From Serpula lacrymans var. lacrymans S7.9 (Eukaryota; Basidiomycota; Agaricomycetes; Boletales; Serpulaceae), in NCBI RefSeq assembly GCF_000218685.1, contig NW_006763291.1:1706308-1770307 (forward strand): a stretch of 64,000 bases of DNA, written 5' to 3'. Every line of letters starts with the position of its first letter. The stretch's first letter is position 1. The notes beneath the pieces are model-generated. The model searched no databases, was not told where the DNA came from, and was given only the letters and a program-made list of their open reading frames with translations. Position numbers and translations under genes: made by a program. Below are positions 43,607 to 54,769 of this stretch, one piece after another.

Positions 43607-45187
43607 TCACAGTATCATTCTTTTCGCCCATCGCGGCATTGCGATACACTCCCTGACATTCTCGATACCGCTGACCCAACTGATCAAGCGCTCGAACCCC
43701 ATTCCAAAGCCTCCATGGGGCGCACCTCCAAACCGCCTCAAGTCGGCATACCATCCATATTCCTTTTTATCCAACCTATGTTTTTCCAAAGACTGATCTA
43801 AAATACCCAACCTTTCCTCGCGCAAGGACCCTCCCGCAAGCTCCCCGACATGAGGAATGAGTAAATCAAAACAGGCCACAGTCTTCTCGTCGTCGTTCAA
43901 ACGCATGTAGAATGGCTTCAGAGTTTCAGGATAGTCGGTCACAAAGACAGGACCCTTAATGAGGTGCTCTGCAAGCCATCGTTCGTGTTCACTTTGCAAA
44001 GCCTTTCCCCATCTGGGCTGGAACTGGAACGTCGGAAAGGAATTATTGTGATTCGCTAGCTCGCAAATGGCGTCCGAGTAAGTTATCTTCGTCCACGATC
44101 GGCTGGAATGGCCAGCATCTTCAATAGCCCGAAACCTTTGTTCATCTCCGCTTTCCCTCAAGATTGAAATTTCTGGACTATGCTGTTGCAGCACCTCCTT
44201 TAGGGAGTTTTCGACTACCTGGCAAACATCGCCCACTTTGCTCGTAAATGCCCACTCGGCTTCGAGCATCCAAAATTCGGCAAGGTGCCTACTTGTTTGC
44301 GACCGCTCCGCTCGAAAACATGGCGATAGAGTATATACTCGTGACAGGGCGGATGACAAAGCTTCCAAATGTAGCTGCGAAGAAACGGTCAGGTAAGAAG
44401 GTTTGGAAAAGAATCCTTGTTCTGGGGGCTCTTCTGTTGCAGGAGGTGTTTCGGATATCGAGGTGGATATACGGAATGTTTCCCCGGCTCCTTCGCAGTC
44501 GTTAGAAGTTAAGATTGGGGTGTGAACATAGCAAAAGCCCTGCCGCTTGTATCAACGAGTAAGTTTCAGTTTGGTCACATTAACTGGCATAAACATGGTT
44601 TATACCTCAAAGAATCGATGAAGGACCCGCTGGGTCGAGTCTCTTAGATGCAGCATGGAACCAACCGAGTCTGTCCGAGCACGTAGGTGGACATTGTCGC
44701 GCAAATACTCTACAGATAAGGCTTGTTTTTGAATTGGATAGGTCTGTTAGAAGGACTTTTGTCCTATATCTAGTGTATTATTAAAAGTACTCACCTCTGG
44801 ATCACATTCTCCGATTACTTCAACTGTATCAACTTGTAGCTCTCTCTCTTGACCAGACCCCCGGCTTTTCACGAGTGTTCCATTCAGCCGTACGCTAGCT
44901 CCGTTGGTTAAGCTACAAAAATTCAGAAGCTCATGTATCATTAAAGGAGGCCTTGCTGTTGATACGTACTTTTTCGGTATTTTTGATGTGCTCAAGACAG
45001 CCTGTAAACCCGGTGCAAAAGTCCCATCACTGACCACCGCAAAGGCCACGTTTTTCTGCCTTCGAACGGATTTAATCCAACCATGCACTTGAACCGGAGA
45101 CGTATTTTCGCACTTGTTCGCAGAAAGGAGCAGTTGACGAATAGTCAATGGTAAAGACGACGTTGAGGCAAGGCGACGAAACAACAT
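43607..45187 (-). CDS. SLM5: mitochondrial asparaginyl-tRNA synthetase
   Basis: Four exons on -: 45187-44970, 44912-44795, 44743-44606, 44539-43607, joined by GT-AG introns of 57, 51 and 66 bp; the frame is kept and the product is 468 residues. Charges tRNA-Asn with asparagine in mitochondria. The N terminus (MLFRRLASTSSLPL) is basic and Ser-rich, as for a mitochondrial targeting peptide. Then comes an OB-fold anticodon-binding domain (VQVHGWIKSVRRQKNVAF; LTNGASVRLNGTL). The class II core has motif 2 in FRAE ... SRHLAEFWMLEAEWAF and motif 3 in GGFGMGFERLISW; the C terminus is PRWAKRMIL. Length fits the family. No disabling change was seen. It is the best preserved gene in the window and stands between transposons. 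SLM5 is the yeast name for this enzyme. Confidence 0.94.
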
Positions 45188-45887
45188 TACTAACTTAGGG
45201 CCCGTTCGGCAGCCACCGTTTCAAAACGAGAGCCGTTTGCAAACGGGCTTGTTTTGAACGACTCTCAGCGCAAACAATATTTCTCACGCTATGTCACACC
45301 ATGTCACGCGCGTTTCGGTATTGTAGATTATCACACTACGAGCATTCGCCGAAATCACTCGGTGCGACATACCAAAAGCACAGCGCTGACTGAAAGCCTA
45401 CTATGGCTATGCTCCAGACCATAATTGGGAGTGAAAAGGTAAACAATGGGTCTAATATTGCATAACTATTCCTTTATGGAATGAGCCAAACCATCCCGTT
45501 CCAGGATATGGCCGTAACATCATAATCACAGTAAGCCTATTCTTTGACTGTTGCAGATAATTTTGGCTGTTCCAGAGCTGCCACTTATCTTTCCCTTTGT
45601 GCGACAGGGAAATGCAATCCCACAAAGACTAGCAGTGAAGAATAGATAAAGACCAAACATGTATATTTTTACCTTTTGATTCTTTGTTCAATCTTGGAGC
45701 ACACCGGTGAAAGTTTTCCATTTGCATCTCTGGTGTTAGACTGTTGCAACTTGCTATTTTGGCAATTGCTCGTAGTGTCAGTAGATAGTGGTTTTCCTGC
45801 CCCCCGAGCCTCCATCACGACCACATCCTCTTCTCGAAAGAAAGCAGCTGCCTTGGCTCTCCTTAAGTCATATCATGCTCAATGAAG
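45188..45887. other. upstream region of AsnRS with GC-rich hairpin
   Basis: At 45202-45260, CGTTTCAAAACGAGAGCCG is followed by sequence able to pair with it (TTTGCAAACGGGCTTGTTTTGAACG). It starts 15 bp from the AsnRS start codon and begins GGGCCCGTTCGGC, a phrase often seen at MITE ends, but the partner end was not found. It could be part of the promoter. No other gene seen. Confidence 0.4.
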
Positions 45888-46214
45888 TGTAGTGATTGTG
45901 CAGCTCACGCACAATAAGTGTGAGCGACAGGTAGACACCAACAACTACAAGTGGCGCAAATTCACGCGCGCGTGAATCTCCTTCCTAATATAGACATTGG
46001 ACATTCCCGCAAACTCGTTCTTCATTCATTGTTACACCTCAGTCTTTTATTCATTGACTGAGGTAAGGAAACCATATATTACAATACCTACAGAACTATA
46101 CCGACTTCACAATAGTCTCTTAACTCATTTCTATAGGTACTTACAACAGACTCAGTCTTTTATTCATTGACTGAGTCTTTTAACTCATTTCCATAGAATA
46201 TCATAACTTTATCA
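45888..46214 (+). mobile_element. LTR E, 5' LTR of copia E
   Basis: 327 bp, TGTAGTGATTGTGC ... CTTTATCA. It has a doubled CAGTCTTTTATTCATTGACTG segment (near 46050 and 46150). The matching start recurs at 51966. Confidence 0.88.
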
Positions 46215-46229
46215 GGTTATGAGCCCTGC
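46215..46229 (+). promoter_or_regulatory. primer-binding site for half tRNA-Met
   Basis: GGTTATGAGCCCTGC follows the LTR directly. It is complementary to the anticodon arm of tRNA-Met (GGGCTCATAACC), as in Drosophila copia, which is primed by a cleaved initiator tRNA. The gag ATG at 46219 lies within it. The T element has the same site. Confidence 0.8.
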
Positions 46230-48285
46230 AAAGCCCGACATGTCATCCACACAAGAAACATCGAGAGTTGAAGTTCCCAAACTGGATGACAAAGGGACAA
46301 ACTGGTCATCATACAAGTTGAGACTATAATCCATTATCGAAGCAAAAGGACTAGTCAGATTCCTCGAATGGACTGCTAAACCACCAAAGGACTTCGTTTT
46401 GGACTCCAATGGACAATATACCAAGAGTAATTAGATCACTGGCTAATGAGGACGAAATTGAGGCACTAGAGGACAAGAAATATATGTTTTGACAAAAGAA
46501 AGCAAAGTCACATCAGATCATTATAAACTCCGTGTCAAACTCTATGCTCAACAGACTAAAGTCCACTGCCAAAACTGTTGAACCCCACACTATGTGGAAC
46601 GAACTCTGCAAACTACATGAAGGAAAGGGTGATATGATTTAACTAGATATGTGGAGAAAAATCATGAGATTGGAGGCATCCAAAGAAACAGACATCACTG
46701 AGCATATCAACAAAATGCTCAGGCTCAGGTCTGACCTTGCAGGAATGGGAGGATCCATAGGAGACCCCCAATTCAGCGCAATGATCATGTCATCATTGCC
46801 TGAAAGCTTTTGACCCATGCTCTCCACCATAATAGCCAGCTCACGCCAGTCTAAAACGAGTCTCACACCCAAGGATATCATAGCACATGTACTAGAAGAG
46901 GCTGACCACCAGAAATCATGTTCCAATAGTCAGGAGTCAAACCTAGCCCTCGCTGCAAGGTCCAAAGATAAAAGGAATCAGCAAAACAAAAAGATACCTT
47001 ACAAAAACAATGCAAAGTGCTACAAATGCGGAAAAAAAGGACACTTTGCCACAGACTATGGGAGTCAGGACGACTCATCCAACAGACAAACCAGGTCTAA
47101 GACCAACCAGAAGAATAATAACTGGAGAGAAAAGGGAAAAATCACAGCTAAAACAGCGAAAGTAGAAGAATCATCAGATTATGATGACTTTCATGCGCTA
47201 ATAACATCCAATGGAACCTCTCACCATAATAGTCCCACTGATAGGCCAGCAATCATTGATTCTGGCACTAGCAAACACTTCTGTCCCTACAAAGACATAT
47301 TTCTCTCATTCACTCCCATCAAACAGGAGACCATTGAAATAGCAGGGGGACCACCACTGGAAGCCCTAGGATGAGGTGATACAATAGTCAGGCTGCCAAA
47401 CGGCAATAAGCATACGGCTATAGTACTGAAAGACGTGATATACACACCACAAATGTCAAATACCCTCATATCAACCAGCCAAGTTGACAAAGCTGGATAC
47501 TGTGTACACATTGAGAGAAGAATGTGCCGCCTACTATCACCACATCCTAAATGTCACACCATAGCATCTATACCAGCTAAGAAGGGTCTCTACCAAGTTA
47601 ACAACGCTGCACCACCAAAGAACATTTTTGAACACTTCGGTGGATCAGCCATGAATGCCAAAATGGACATAAACAAGCTACATAGAGCCCTTGGCCACAT
47701 TTCCCATTCATCTGCAAGGAAGTTAGTAAAATCTGGTATGGTCACAGGCATAGACTTAGACGAAACTGCCGAGAAAGAAATATGCAATGCCAGTGTAAAA
47801 GCAATATCAAATGTGAAGCCATTCCCTGCAGTATCAGATACTCGTGCATCCTCATATGGAGAATGTATCCACTCAGACCTGTGGGGACCTGCATCTGTAC
47901 AAGATATAACAGGGAAGAAATACATGCTCACCTTCACAGATGACTTCTCATGAGAAGTATATGTACGATTCCTATCAAGCAAAGACAAAACCCTGCACAA
48001 TTACATCTTATTCAAAAAATGGCTGAAAACCCAGAAGGATGGCGCTATAATCAAAGTTCTACATTCAGACCGAGGGGGAGAATACACTAGTAAAAAGTTT
48101 GATCAACACCTTAATGGACAAGGAACTGTCTGCAAACTCACCATACACGATTCACCACAGCAAAATGGTGTATCAGAACGACTAAACAGAACTCTGATCA
48201 AACATGCTAGGGCCATGTTAATAGCTCTACGCCTCCCAAAATTCCTATGGAGCAAGGCCATTAAACACCTCATATGGATAAACAC

Positions 48286-49985
48286 TGTGGGAATTGACCT
48301 ATAATAGCTAGATTTGCAGTGTGATCTTACAGTGATTTTTTTTGTAAAAATATACCATTTATATCTAAGGAAAATATGAAGCAAAATTTTAAAATACAAT
48401 CCCTAATATCATTTGCCTGTCCTCACAGCTTTGAGTCTGGAATTTTTAGTAAAATCATTGTACTACTGTCTCATATATTATATAGAAAATATTTACAAAA
48501 TGATCATGCTCAAGGCAGGCAACATAAAGAGAATATTTTGTAGATAATATTTATCAAATTATCCAAGGATCCACTCTAAATTGCATTATCATTGATCCTA
48601 AGCATTTATTATGAAACATTTCAAACTCATATTTTCCTTATATTTAACCCTTATCCACAGTATTTTTTTGAAATTATGTCTAATTATCTTCCACACTATT
48701 TTCATCCTTGAACCGCAGCTTTGATTGTGAATCAAAGCTGCAGTCTGATGATGAACATGTCACATGTAACATAATTCCTTATGTGACAATTTTCCTGAAA
48801 TTTGATTGAATCCTGCCAGCTGAGTTGTTCCAAACCTTATCTAAATTTTTTTGCCATTACACCATCATTATGATGCCCAGTGAAAAGTCACAAATGTAAA
48901 TATCTAGAAATACCTTGAAATATATAGAAATTGATGAAAATATCTGTAAAAATGAGTAAAGATCAGAAACATTTGAGTAAGCCAAATCTCCAGGTATTTT
49001 AAGATTTGTCTTGTAGAGATTGGACAAACCACATTTAAAACAAGAGAGAAAATTTGGATCTATGATTTTGTCAGCAACAGAAATAGGGATGTCACTCCTA
49101 TCTTAGGAGAAGAGCTACTGTCCCACAGCACCAAAGGGATCCTAGTCATGTGCATCTGTCATATGATAGAACTATGTACAGAGTGCCCAACAAAGAAAGT
49201 CCTGGCGTGGAAGAGAGCCCCATTCTTGGCTGACTGGTTGTAGGATACACAGCCAGAACCCAAAGAGATAGTGTGCCCTTGGTATATCGGTCATAGCATT
49301 GAGTCCGGACTCCGGTAGACAATTGTATCAAAAGAGGGTAGTTGGTTACACTCATGTCAGGTGGTTGGGGTAGTGGTTAAGCCCCCTGATGAGCCCTTTT
49401 GCAAGGGCGAAACCACCCTGCCACCACCCGCTCGTTCCAATCCCCCCAGTGCCAAATTATTTCTTCGCTTACTACATAGACTACTTTCTACCCACGCTCA
49501 TACCGCATGCAGCAAGAATCACAAATTTGGAACATCCAGATATTTGTTGTTATCTGCAAAATTCTGATTGGATCTTCAATCACTCAAAATAACGTTGAAA
49601 AAACACCAAAAATATTGAATTGTCTGTAAGCTATAAAAATATATAGGTATCACTAGAAAATGTGAAATGCTCTCAGAGCTACAAAGTACTGCAAAAAAAC
49701 TCAAAAGTAATACCTAAAAATGTGACACCAGGAATCTCTTTAATCCATCATGGAAGCTGCTAGTTTCTAGATGTATAGTCAGTAAAAAAAATGTAGATAG
49801 TAAATCAATATGTGTACCTTTCATCTGACCTCTCTGTATAAAGCTGGAATAAAATCAGAACAATTTTAGGTTAGAAAGGGAACAAACAAACCTGTTTTCC
49901 GTCACCACCAATTTGTTCCAATACTGCATGAATTGTCACTGGTGCCATTAAGCTGGATTGTTTGCACGCTGCTTGTGGTTTGGCA
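48286..49985. other. AT-rich insertion in copia E integrase region
   Basis: The integrase reading stops after KHLIWINT and resumes near 49985 at KARMREPD. The insert is AT-rich, begins TGTGGGAATTGACC and contains a tRNA-derived-looking piece (49357-49453) and a block (48888-49020) that is inverted at 33345-33480. No ORF of note. The exact ends and a target duplication could not be framed. Confidence 0.55.
49357..49453 (+). repeat. possible tRNA-derived SINE head
   Basis: TGGGGTAGTGGTTAAG resembles a Pol III A box with the GTGGTTA loop of Ser/Leu tRNAs, and CGTTCCAATCCCC about 50 bp later resembles a B box. The whole does not fold as a clean tRNA. Only one copy was seen in this window. Confidence 0.35.
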
Positions 49986-51162
49986 TTTGGGAACTATCAA
50001 AGCTAGGATGAGGGAGCCAGACCTATCAGACTTGCACAAATTTGGATGCAACGTCTTTGTAAAAAACAATTCAGCTGGTAAACTCGATGTCAGAGCCAAG
50101 AAAGCCAAATACACGACTACCATACCCGAACATAATGCCGACAAAATCCCACTGACTGCCACCAAACCTACCCTACCCTCAAATATGCACAATACTTCTC
50201 CTAAAAAACAGTCTATCAGCAAGATAGAGGGGGTAATGGAGAGAGAAGAGTTAACTGACAAAGAGGCGGACAACCAAAAGGAAAAGAACAATATGAGGGA
50301 AAGGTCCACACATACTGCTGCACTTAAACCGCAAGGCTTTTATAAATTATTGAACAATGGGAAACTTACTGCCAAATCAGCACACATATCAGAAGAATCT
50401 GATGTGCCTATCGAACACAATGATTACTTAATGGCCTATGCAACCGGAGCTGCCAACTGTGATAGTCCTCATATCTGACGGGCACTTCAAGGCCCCAAAA
50501 AGAATCACTGGACAAAGGCGATTAATGAGAAACTAAGTCAACTAAACAAACTACATACCTGGGATGTAACTGACCCTCCACCAGGGTCAAACATTATCGG
50601 AAGTCATTTCGTCACGAAAATAAAGCGAGACGAAAGGGGAGAAATACTAAAATATAAGGTCAGGCTCATTGCGGACAGAAATAGACAAAAATATGGAGTG
50701 GATTACCTTGAGACATATTTTGCAGTTGCCAGATTAAGCTCTCACAGGATGGTCCTCGTGCACGCAGTCTCAAAAGACTGGGAAATCGAGCAAATTGATA
50801 TAAAGAATGCATCCCTGAATGCCTCTCTTGATGAACATGTTTATATGCAACTACCCAACTAAATAATGGATGACAAGATCAGTGGGAAGATTGTCCAACT
50901 GTGCAAAAACATATATGGTCTAAAACATTTATTCACCTAGGGTTTTGCTGATCAGAATATGATCATGCAATATGCATCAGGCAAGATGGTCAAGCTGACA
51001 TGATAGTTGCAGTGTCGGTCAATGATATGTCAGTAACAGCCAAAGCAAAGGCTACAATCGATGATTTCAAACAAGACCTACAAAAACAATACAAAATCAG
51101 TGATATGGGGGAAATAAAGTGGCTATTAGGCTTTGAAATAACAAGGGACAGAAAGACACATA

Positions 51163-51260
51163 ATAGAGAACACAATCAATACTGAATGGTAGAGGAATAG
51201 ATAGAGAAAGAAATGAAAATATGTAGGTAGCACAAAGGTGCAGAATCACCAAAACTAACA
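51163..51260 (-). mobile_element. LTR A fragment inside copia E
   Basis: The first hundred bases of LTR A in reverse (ending ACTAACA at 51260) split the RT reading after GFEITRDRKT. No duplication, so it probably arrived through rearrangement or a truncated insertion. Confidence 0.82.
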
Positions 51261-51965
51261 CCAAGTACCAAATACACCCGAGGATGAGAAAAGAATGGAA
51301 CACATACCTTACCACGAAGCAATAGGGAAACTAATGTACCTATCACTAGGTACACGACCCAACATCACATTCTCCATCTCTATCCTCTCGCAACTCTCAA
51401 ACAACCCAGCACCTGTACACTGGGAGTCTCTAAAACAAACGATGAGATACCTAAAAGGGACCAAAACGAGAAAACTGACCTTGGGAGGGACTAATGAAGG
51501 ATTGATGGGTTACTCAGATAGCAATTGGGCCTCACAACCCCACCGTCACTCGATATCCAGATACATATTCACCTTCAACGGTGGGCCAATATCCTGGAAT
51601 GCCAAGAAACAGCCAATCATTGCCCTATCAAGCACTAAAGCCGAATATATTGCACCCACCTCCACGTCGAAAGAAGCACTATGGCTCCAATTATTGCTAG
51701 TCGATATTGACCCCAACTTTCCTGTAAAACCCACCATCATAGCCACTGACAACCAAGGTGCACTCACCTTAACAAAATTGAACACCTACCATGCGCAAAC
51801 CAAGCACATTGACATCAGATATCATCACATCAGAGAAACTGTACAAAATGGAGATATTGATATCAGATGTTGCCCTACAGAAGATATGCCCACTGATATG
51901 CTTCTCACGCACCAAGTTGGACAAATTTTCATCATACGTTGGTCTACACTAGGCTCAAGGGAGGG

Positions 51966-52050
51966 TGTAGTGATTGTGCAGCTTACACACAATAAGTGTG
52001 GGCGGCAGGTAGACACCAACAACTACAAGTGGCACAAATTCACGTGCTGT
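51966..52050 (+). mobile_element. LTR E, 3' LTR, truncated
   Basis: TGTAGTGATTGTGC after a purine tract (GGCTCAAGGGAGGG). Only 85 bp remain, ending at CACGTGC, where fragment G starts. Confidence 0.85.
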
Positions 52051-52051
52051 C

Positions 52052-52172
52052 ATGCACCAAAGTTGATTGGTAGCAAGGACAGGTGTCAATAACGAAGCAA
52101 ATATTCAAAAAGACTCGCCTTTGCGCCACACAGGCACAGTGCCATGTGGAATAGTAATTAATATTGCCTTTT
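52052..52172 (+). repeat. gypsy-type end fragment G
   Basis: TGTCATGCACCAAAG ... ATTGCCTTTTT. Same ends as 28824-28949 (inverted). It joins LTR E to the internal region of T. Confidence 0.75.
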
Positions 52173-52773
52173 TTGAGGCAATGCAGGCAAGCTTCACAGT
52201 CTATAGGCTTGTTCTATCTGATAATGGACAGAGCAGAGAAGATTGGAGCTTTATGCAAGCACCAGATATGCCAAAAAGCGAAAATATAGGCCAAAAAAAT
52301 TGAAATTGTCACAGGGACAGATGGAGTGGATGGATTGCCCCCAAAATATAGGTGTGGAGAGCGATTATATGGTGCAATAGATAGGCCAAGTATGGCCAGA
52401 AACGAAGCACAGGGAGTGGAGGAGTATAATAGGTGTGGAAGTGGTGATCAGATAATGATAGGGGCTCACAGGGAGATCAAACTCAAAATCCACCACTATG
52501 AGGAGTCTCCTAGGGTTTTCAAGGTTGTAGAAGACAATGGTAGGAGTTTGGGGACGATCAGATAAGGATTAGGTGAGATATGGCACTGATAAGGCCAAAA
52601 AAGCATCCAAAATGAGGTTCCAAGCAATAAAGGCTTATAGGGAGTGATCCAGATGGAATCAAAGCAAACAGAGATGATAAAGAGGGTTATCAGAGACCCA
52701 GAAGATAATTTGCAAGAGGGATAAGTAGTAGGGTGCTTGGATGATGAGGTATGAAGTCAGGAAAATGGCTAGA

Positions 52774-52790
52774 GCACAGGGCTCATAACC
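52774..52790 (-). promoter_or_regulatory. primer-binding site of T element
   Basis: On -, GGTTATGAGCCCTGTGC directly after the LTR end AACA. Complementary to the anticodon arm of tRNA-Met; the same first 14 bases as in copia E. Confidence 0.78.
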
Positions 52791-52806
52791 TGTTAAAATT
52801 GGATAT

Positions 52807-52879
52807 TGACCAGACCAGGGATTGAACCTGGAACCTTCTGGGTACATGCCAGCTGCTCTACCAATTGAGCTATATGGCC
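52807..52879 (-). ncRNA. tRNA-like sequence in LTR T, copy 3
   Basis: 73 nt, same fold and same A and B boxes as at 18709-18781, with A at position 33. It lies 16 nt before the end of the LTR. Confidence 0.75.
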
Positions 52880-53018
52880 AAGGTTATACAATGTAGGATC
52901 TTAAACATGACATGCAACCACGGACGTCTTACACAAAATAGCTGCTGCATACTGGGCTGGCTTACAAATCAGAGGTATTGTCCTATGGAGTATTGGTATG
53001 TCAGAGTATATTCTAACA

Positions 53019-54769
53019 ATTACAGTCAACCCAAGCTAGAATTATATGGTTTGTTCAGAGCACTTCGTCATTTTCACCTTTACATTGCAGGAGTAAAACA
53101 CTTGCATGTAGAGGTGGATGCCAAGTATATCAAAGGCATGCTCAATGATCCAGATCTTCAGCCTAATGCCGCTATCAATCGTTGGATTCAGGGCATCCTT
53201 CTCTTTGATTTCAAGCTCATTCACATACCTGCTGATTGTCATCGTGGTCCTGATGCATTATCTCATGGTCAACCAACAGAGGAAGACTTTGAAGATGCTC
53301 AAGAATCAGATGATTGGCTTGATGATATCGCTCTTCTTGTTGATCCTGCCAGACCTCTCCCATATCACCCTATGTCACTCCCTTCGTTCCTTACCAGTGA
53401 TTCTTCTCAGTACAATACTCTTTGTCGAATCTTCCACTTTCTTCAAACTATGGAGCTGCCTATATTTTCCTCTCTTCAAGCTTAAAAGTGTTTTGCCAAG
53501 CGATCACTTCAATTCTTCTTGAAAAGAGACAGCATGTTCAAGCATTGTCACTCTGCTCCTCCTCTCAAAGTCATCTTCAATCCTGACCTTCGACTTCACA
53601 TCCTTACTAAAGCACATGAAAGGCTTGGTCACAGAGGAGTCAATGGTGTATTCTCTATAGTCAGAGAGCGCTTTTACTGGCCCCATATGTTACAGGATGT
53701 CAAGCATCATATTTGCACCTGCCATAAATGCCAGATTTGAAGTGTACGCAAAAGTGAAGTCCCACTTACCATCTCATCACCTTCTACAATCTTCACCAAA
53801 GTCTATGTCGACATTATGCTCATGCCCAAGGCCAGAGGATATCGATATCTTGTTGCTGCAAGAGATGATCTGTCACTTGCTGCAGAAGGAAGAGCATTGA
53901 AGAAAGCATCTGCACATAATCTTGCTCACTTTTTCTGGGAAGAAATCATCTGTCGCTATGGAGCTATAGGAGAAGTTGTCACAGATAATAGAAGCGAAGT
54001 CAAAGGAGCATTTGAAGAGCTTGTGGAACATTACCAGATCCCTCATATTCACATTTCTCCCTACAATTCCAAGGCAAATGGTGTTGTTGAGCATGGACAC
54101 TTCGTCATAAGAGAAGCACTTGTCAAGTCCTGTGAAGGGAATGTCGATTTATGGCCAACCAAGGTCCATCATGCCTTCTTTGCAGACAAGGTCGCTACTT
54201 GTTGTTCTACTGGATTCAGCCCTTTTTATCCGTTGCACAGAGTTAACCCAGTCCTACCATTTGATCTGACAGAAGCAACTTTCCTTGTTCATGGATTCCA
54301 TACTGCAATGTCAACAGAAGACCTCATTGCTCTGCGCATTCGTCAACTAGAAAAGAGACAGGATGATTTGCAACAAGCTGCACTCACTATACGCAAAACT
54401 TGTCTCAGATCTAAAGCGCAGTTTGAGAAACTCTATGCACGAAGGATGTTCAAGAACGAATACCAGCCTGGAGAGCTTGTTCTAGTGCGGAATACTCAAG
54501 TTGAGAAAGAGCTGGCTCGTAAAGCAAAGCCTCGTTACAATGGCCCTTATGAAGTTGTGTGATGTACTAAAGGAGGATCATATGTTCTAAAAGAAATGGA
54601 TGGATCAGTATCACGAAGAGGAATTGCAGCATTTTGCCTACTTCCCTATTTCAACCGTCACTCTATGCCCCTCTTGGACGAACTGGATGACCATGATAAC
54701 AACCTAGATGAACCAGAAGATGAACCTGACTATGAGCATAACGACTCAGATGATGAAGATAACGATTAA
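53019..54769 (+). pseudogene. gypsy RNase H end and integrase, copy 2
   Basis: RNase H part 53019-53484, zinc finger and core 53519-54562, acidic tail to TAA near 54769 (DEPEDEPDYEHNDSDDEDND). It carries the same interrupting stops as copy 1: after SSLQA, after HKCQI (TGA) and after GPYEVV (TGA). Shared stops show that the copy was dead before it was duplicated, or that copies were homogenised. Confidence 0.85.

Larger units (their letters stand above)
46219..51965 (+). pseudogene. copia E gag-pol, decayed
   Basis: Starts MSPAKPDMSSTQETSRVEV, then has many stops. Recognisable parts in order: zinc knuckle CYKCGKKGHFATDY (last Cys is Tyr), protease AIIDSGTSKHFCP, pre-integrase INKLHRALGHISHSSARKL, integrase core (CIHSDLWGPASVQDITG; LHSDRGGEYTSKKFDQHL; SPQQNGVSERLNR), a 1.7-kb insertion (about 48286-49985), the integrase tail (MREPDLSDLHKFGCNVFV), RT (IGSHFVTKIKRDERGE; VARLSSHRMVLVHAV; CKNIYGLKH) and RNase H (51295-51960; PNITFSISILSQLSNNP, ALSSTKAEYIAPTST, DNQGALTLTKLN). 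LTR A material interrupts RT near 51163-51260. Confidence 0.88.
52173..53018 (-). mobile_element. partial T element: LTR, primer site and non-coding interior
   Basis: On -, LTR T (53018-52791, TGTTAGAATATAC ... CAATTTTAACA) is followed directly by GGTTATGAGCCCTGTGC (52790-52774), a half tRNA-Met primer site, and then about 600 bp without an ORF. The interior is related to the leader of copia A (23085-23870). No second LTR is present, because the element is cut at 52172/52173. On the other side ATTAC and gypsy RNase H follow, at the very base where copy 1 carries the solo LTR. It looks like a small non-autonomous LTR element (TRIM-like). Confidence 0.82.
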
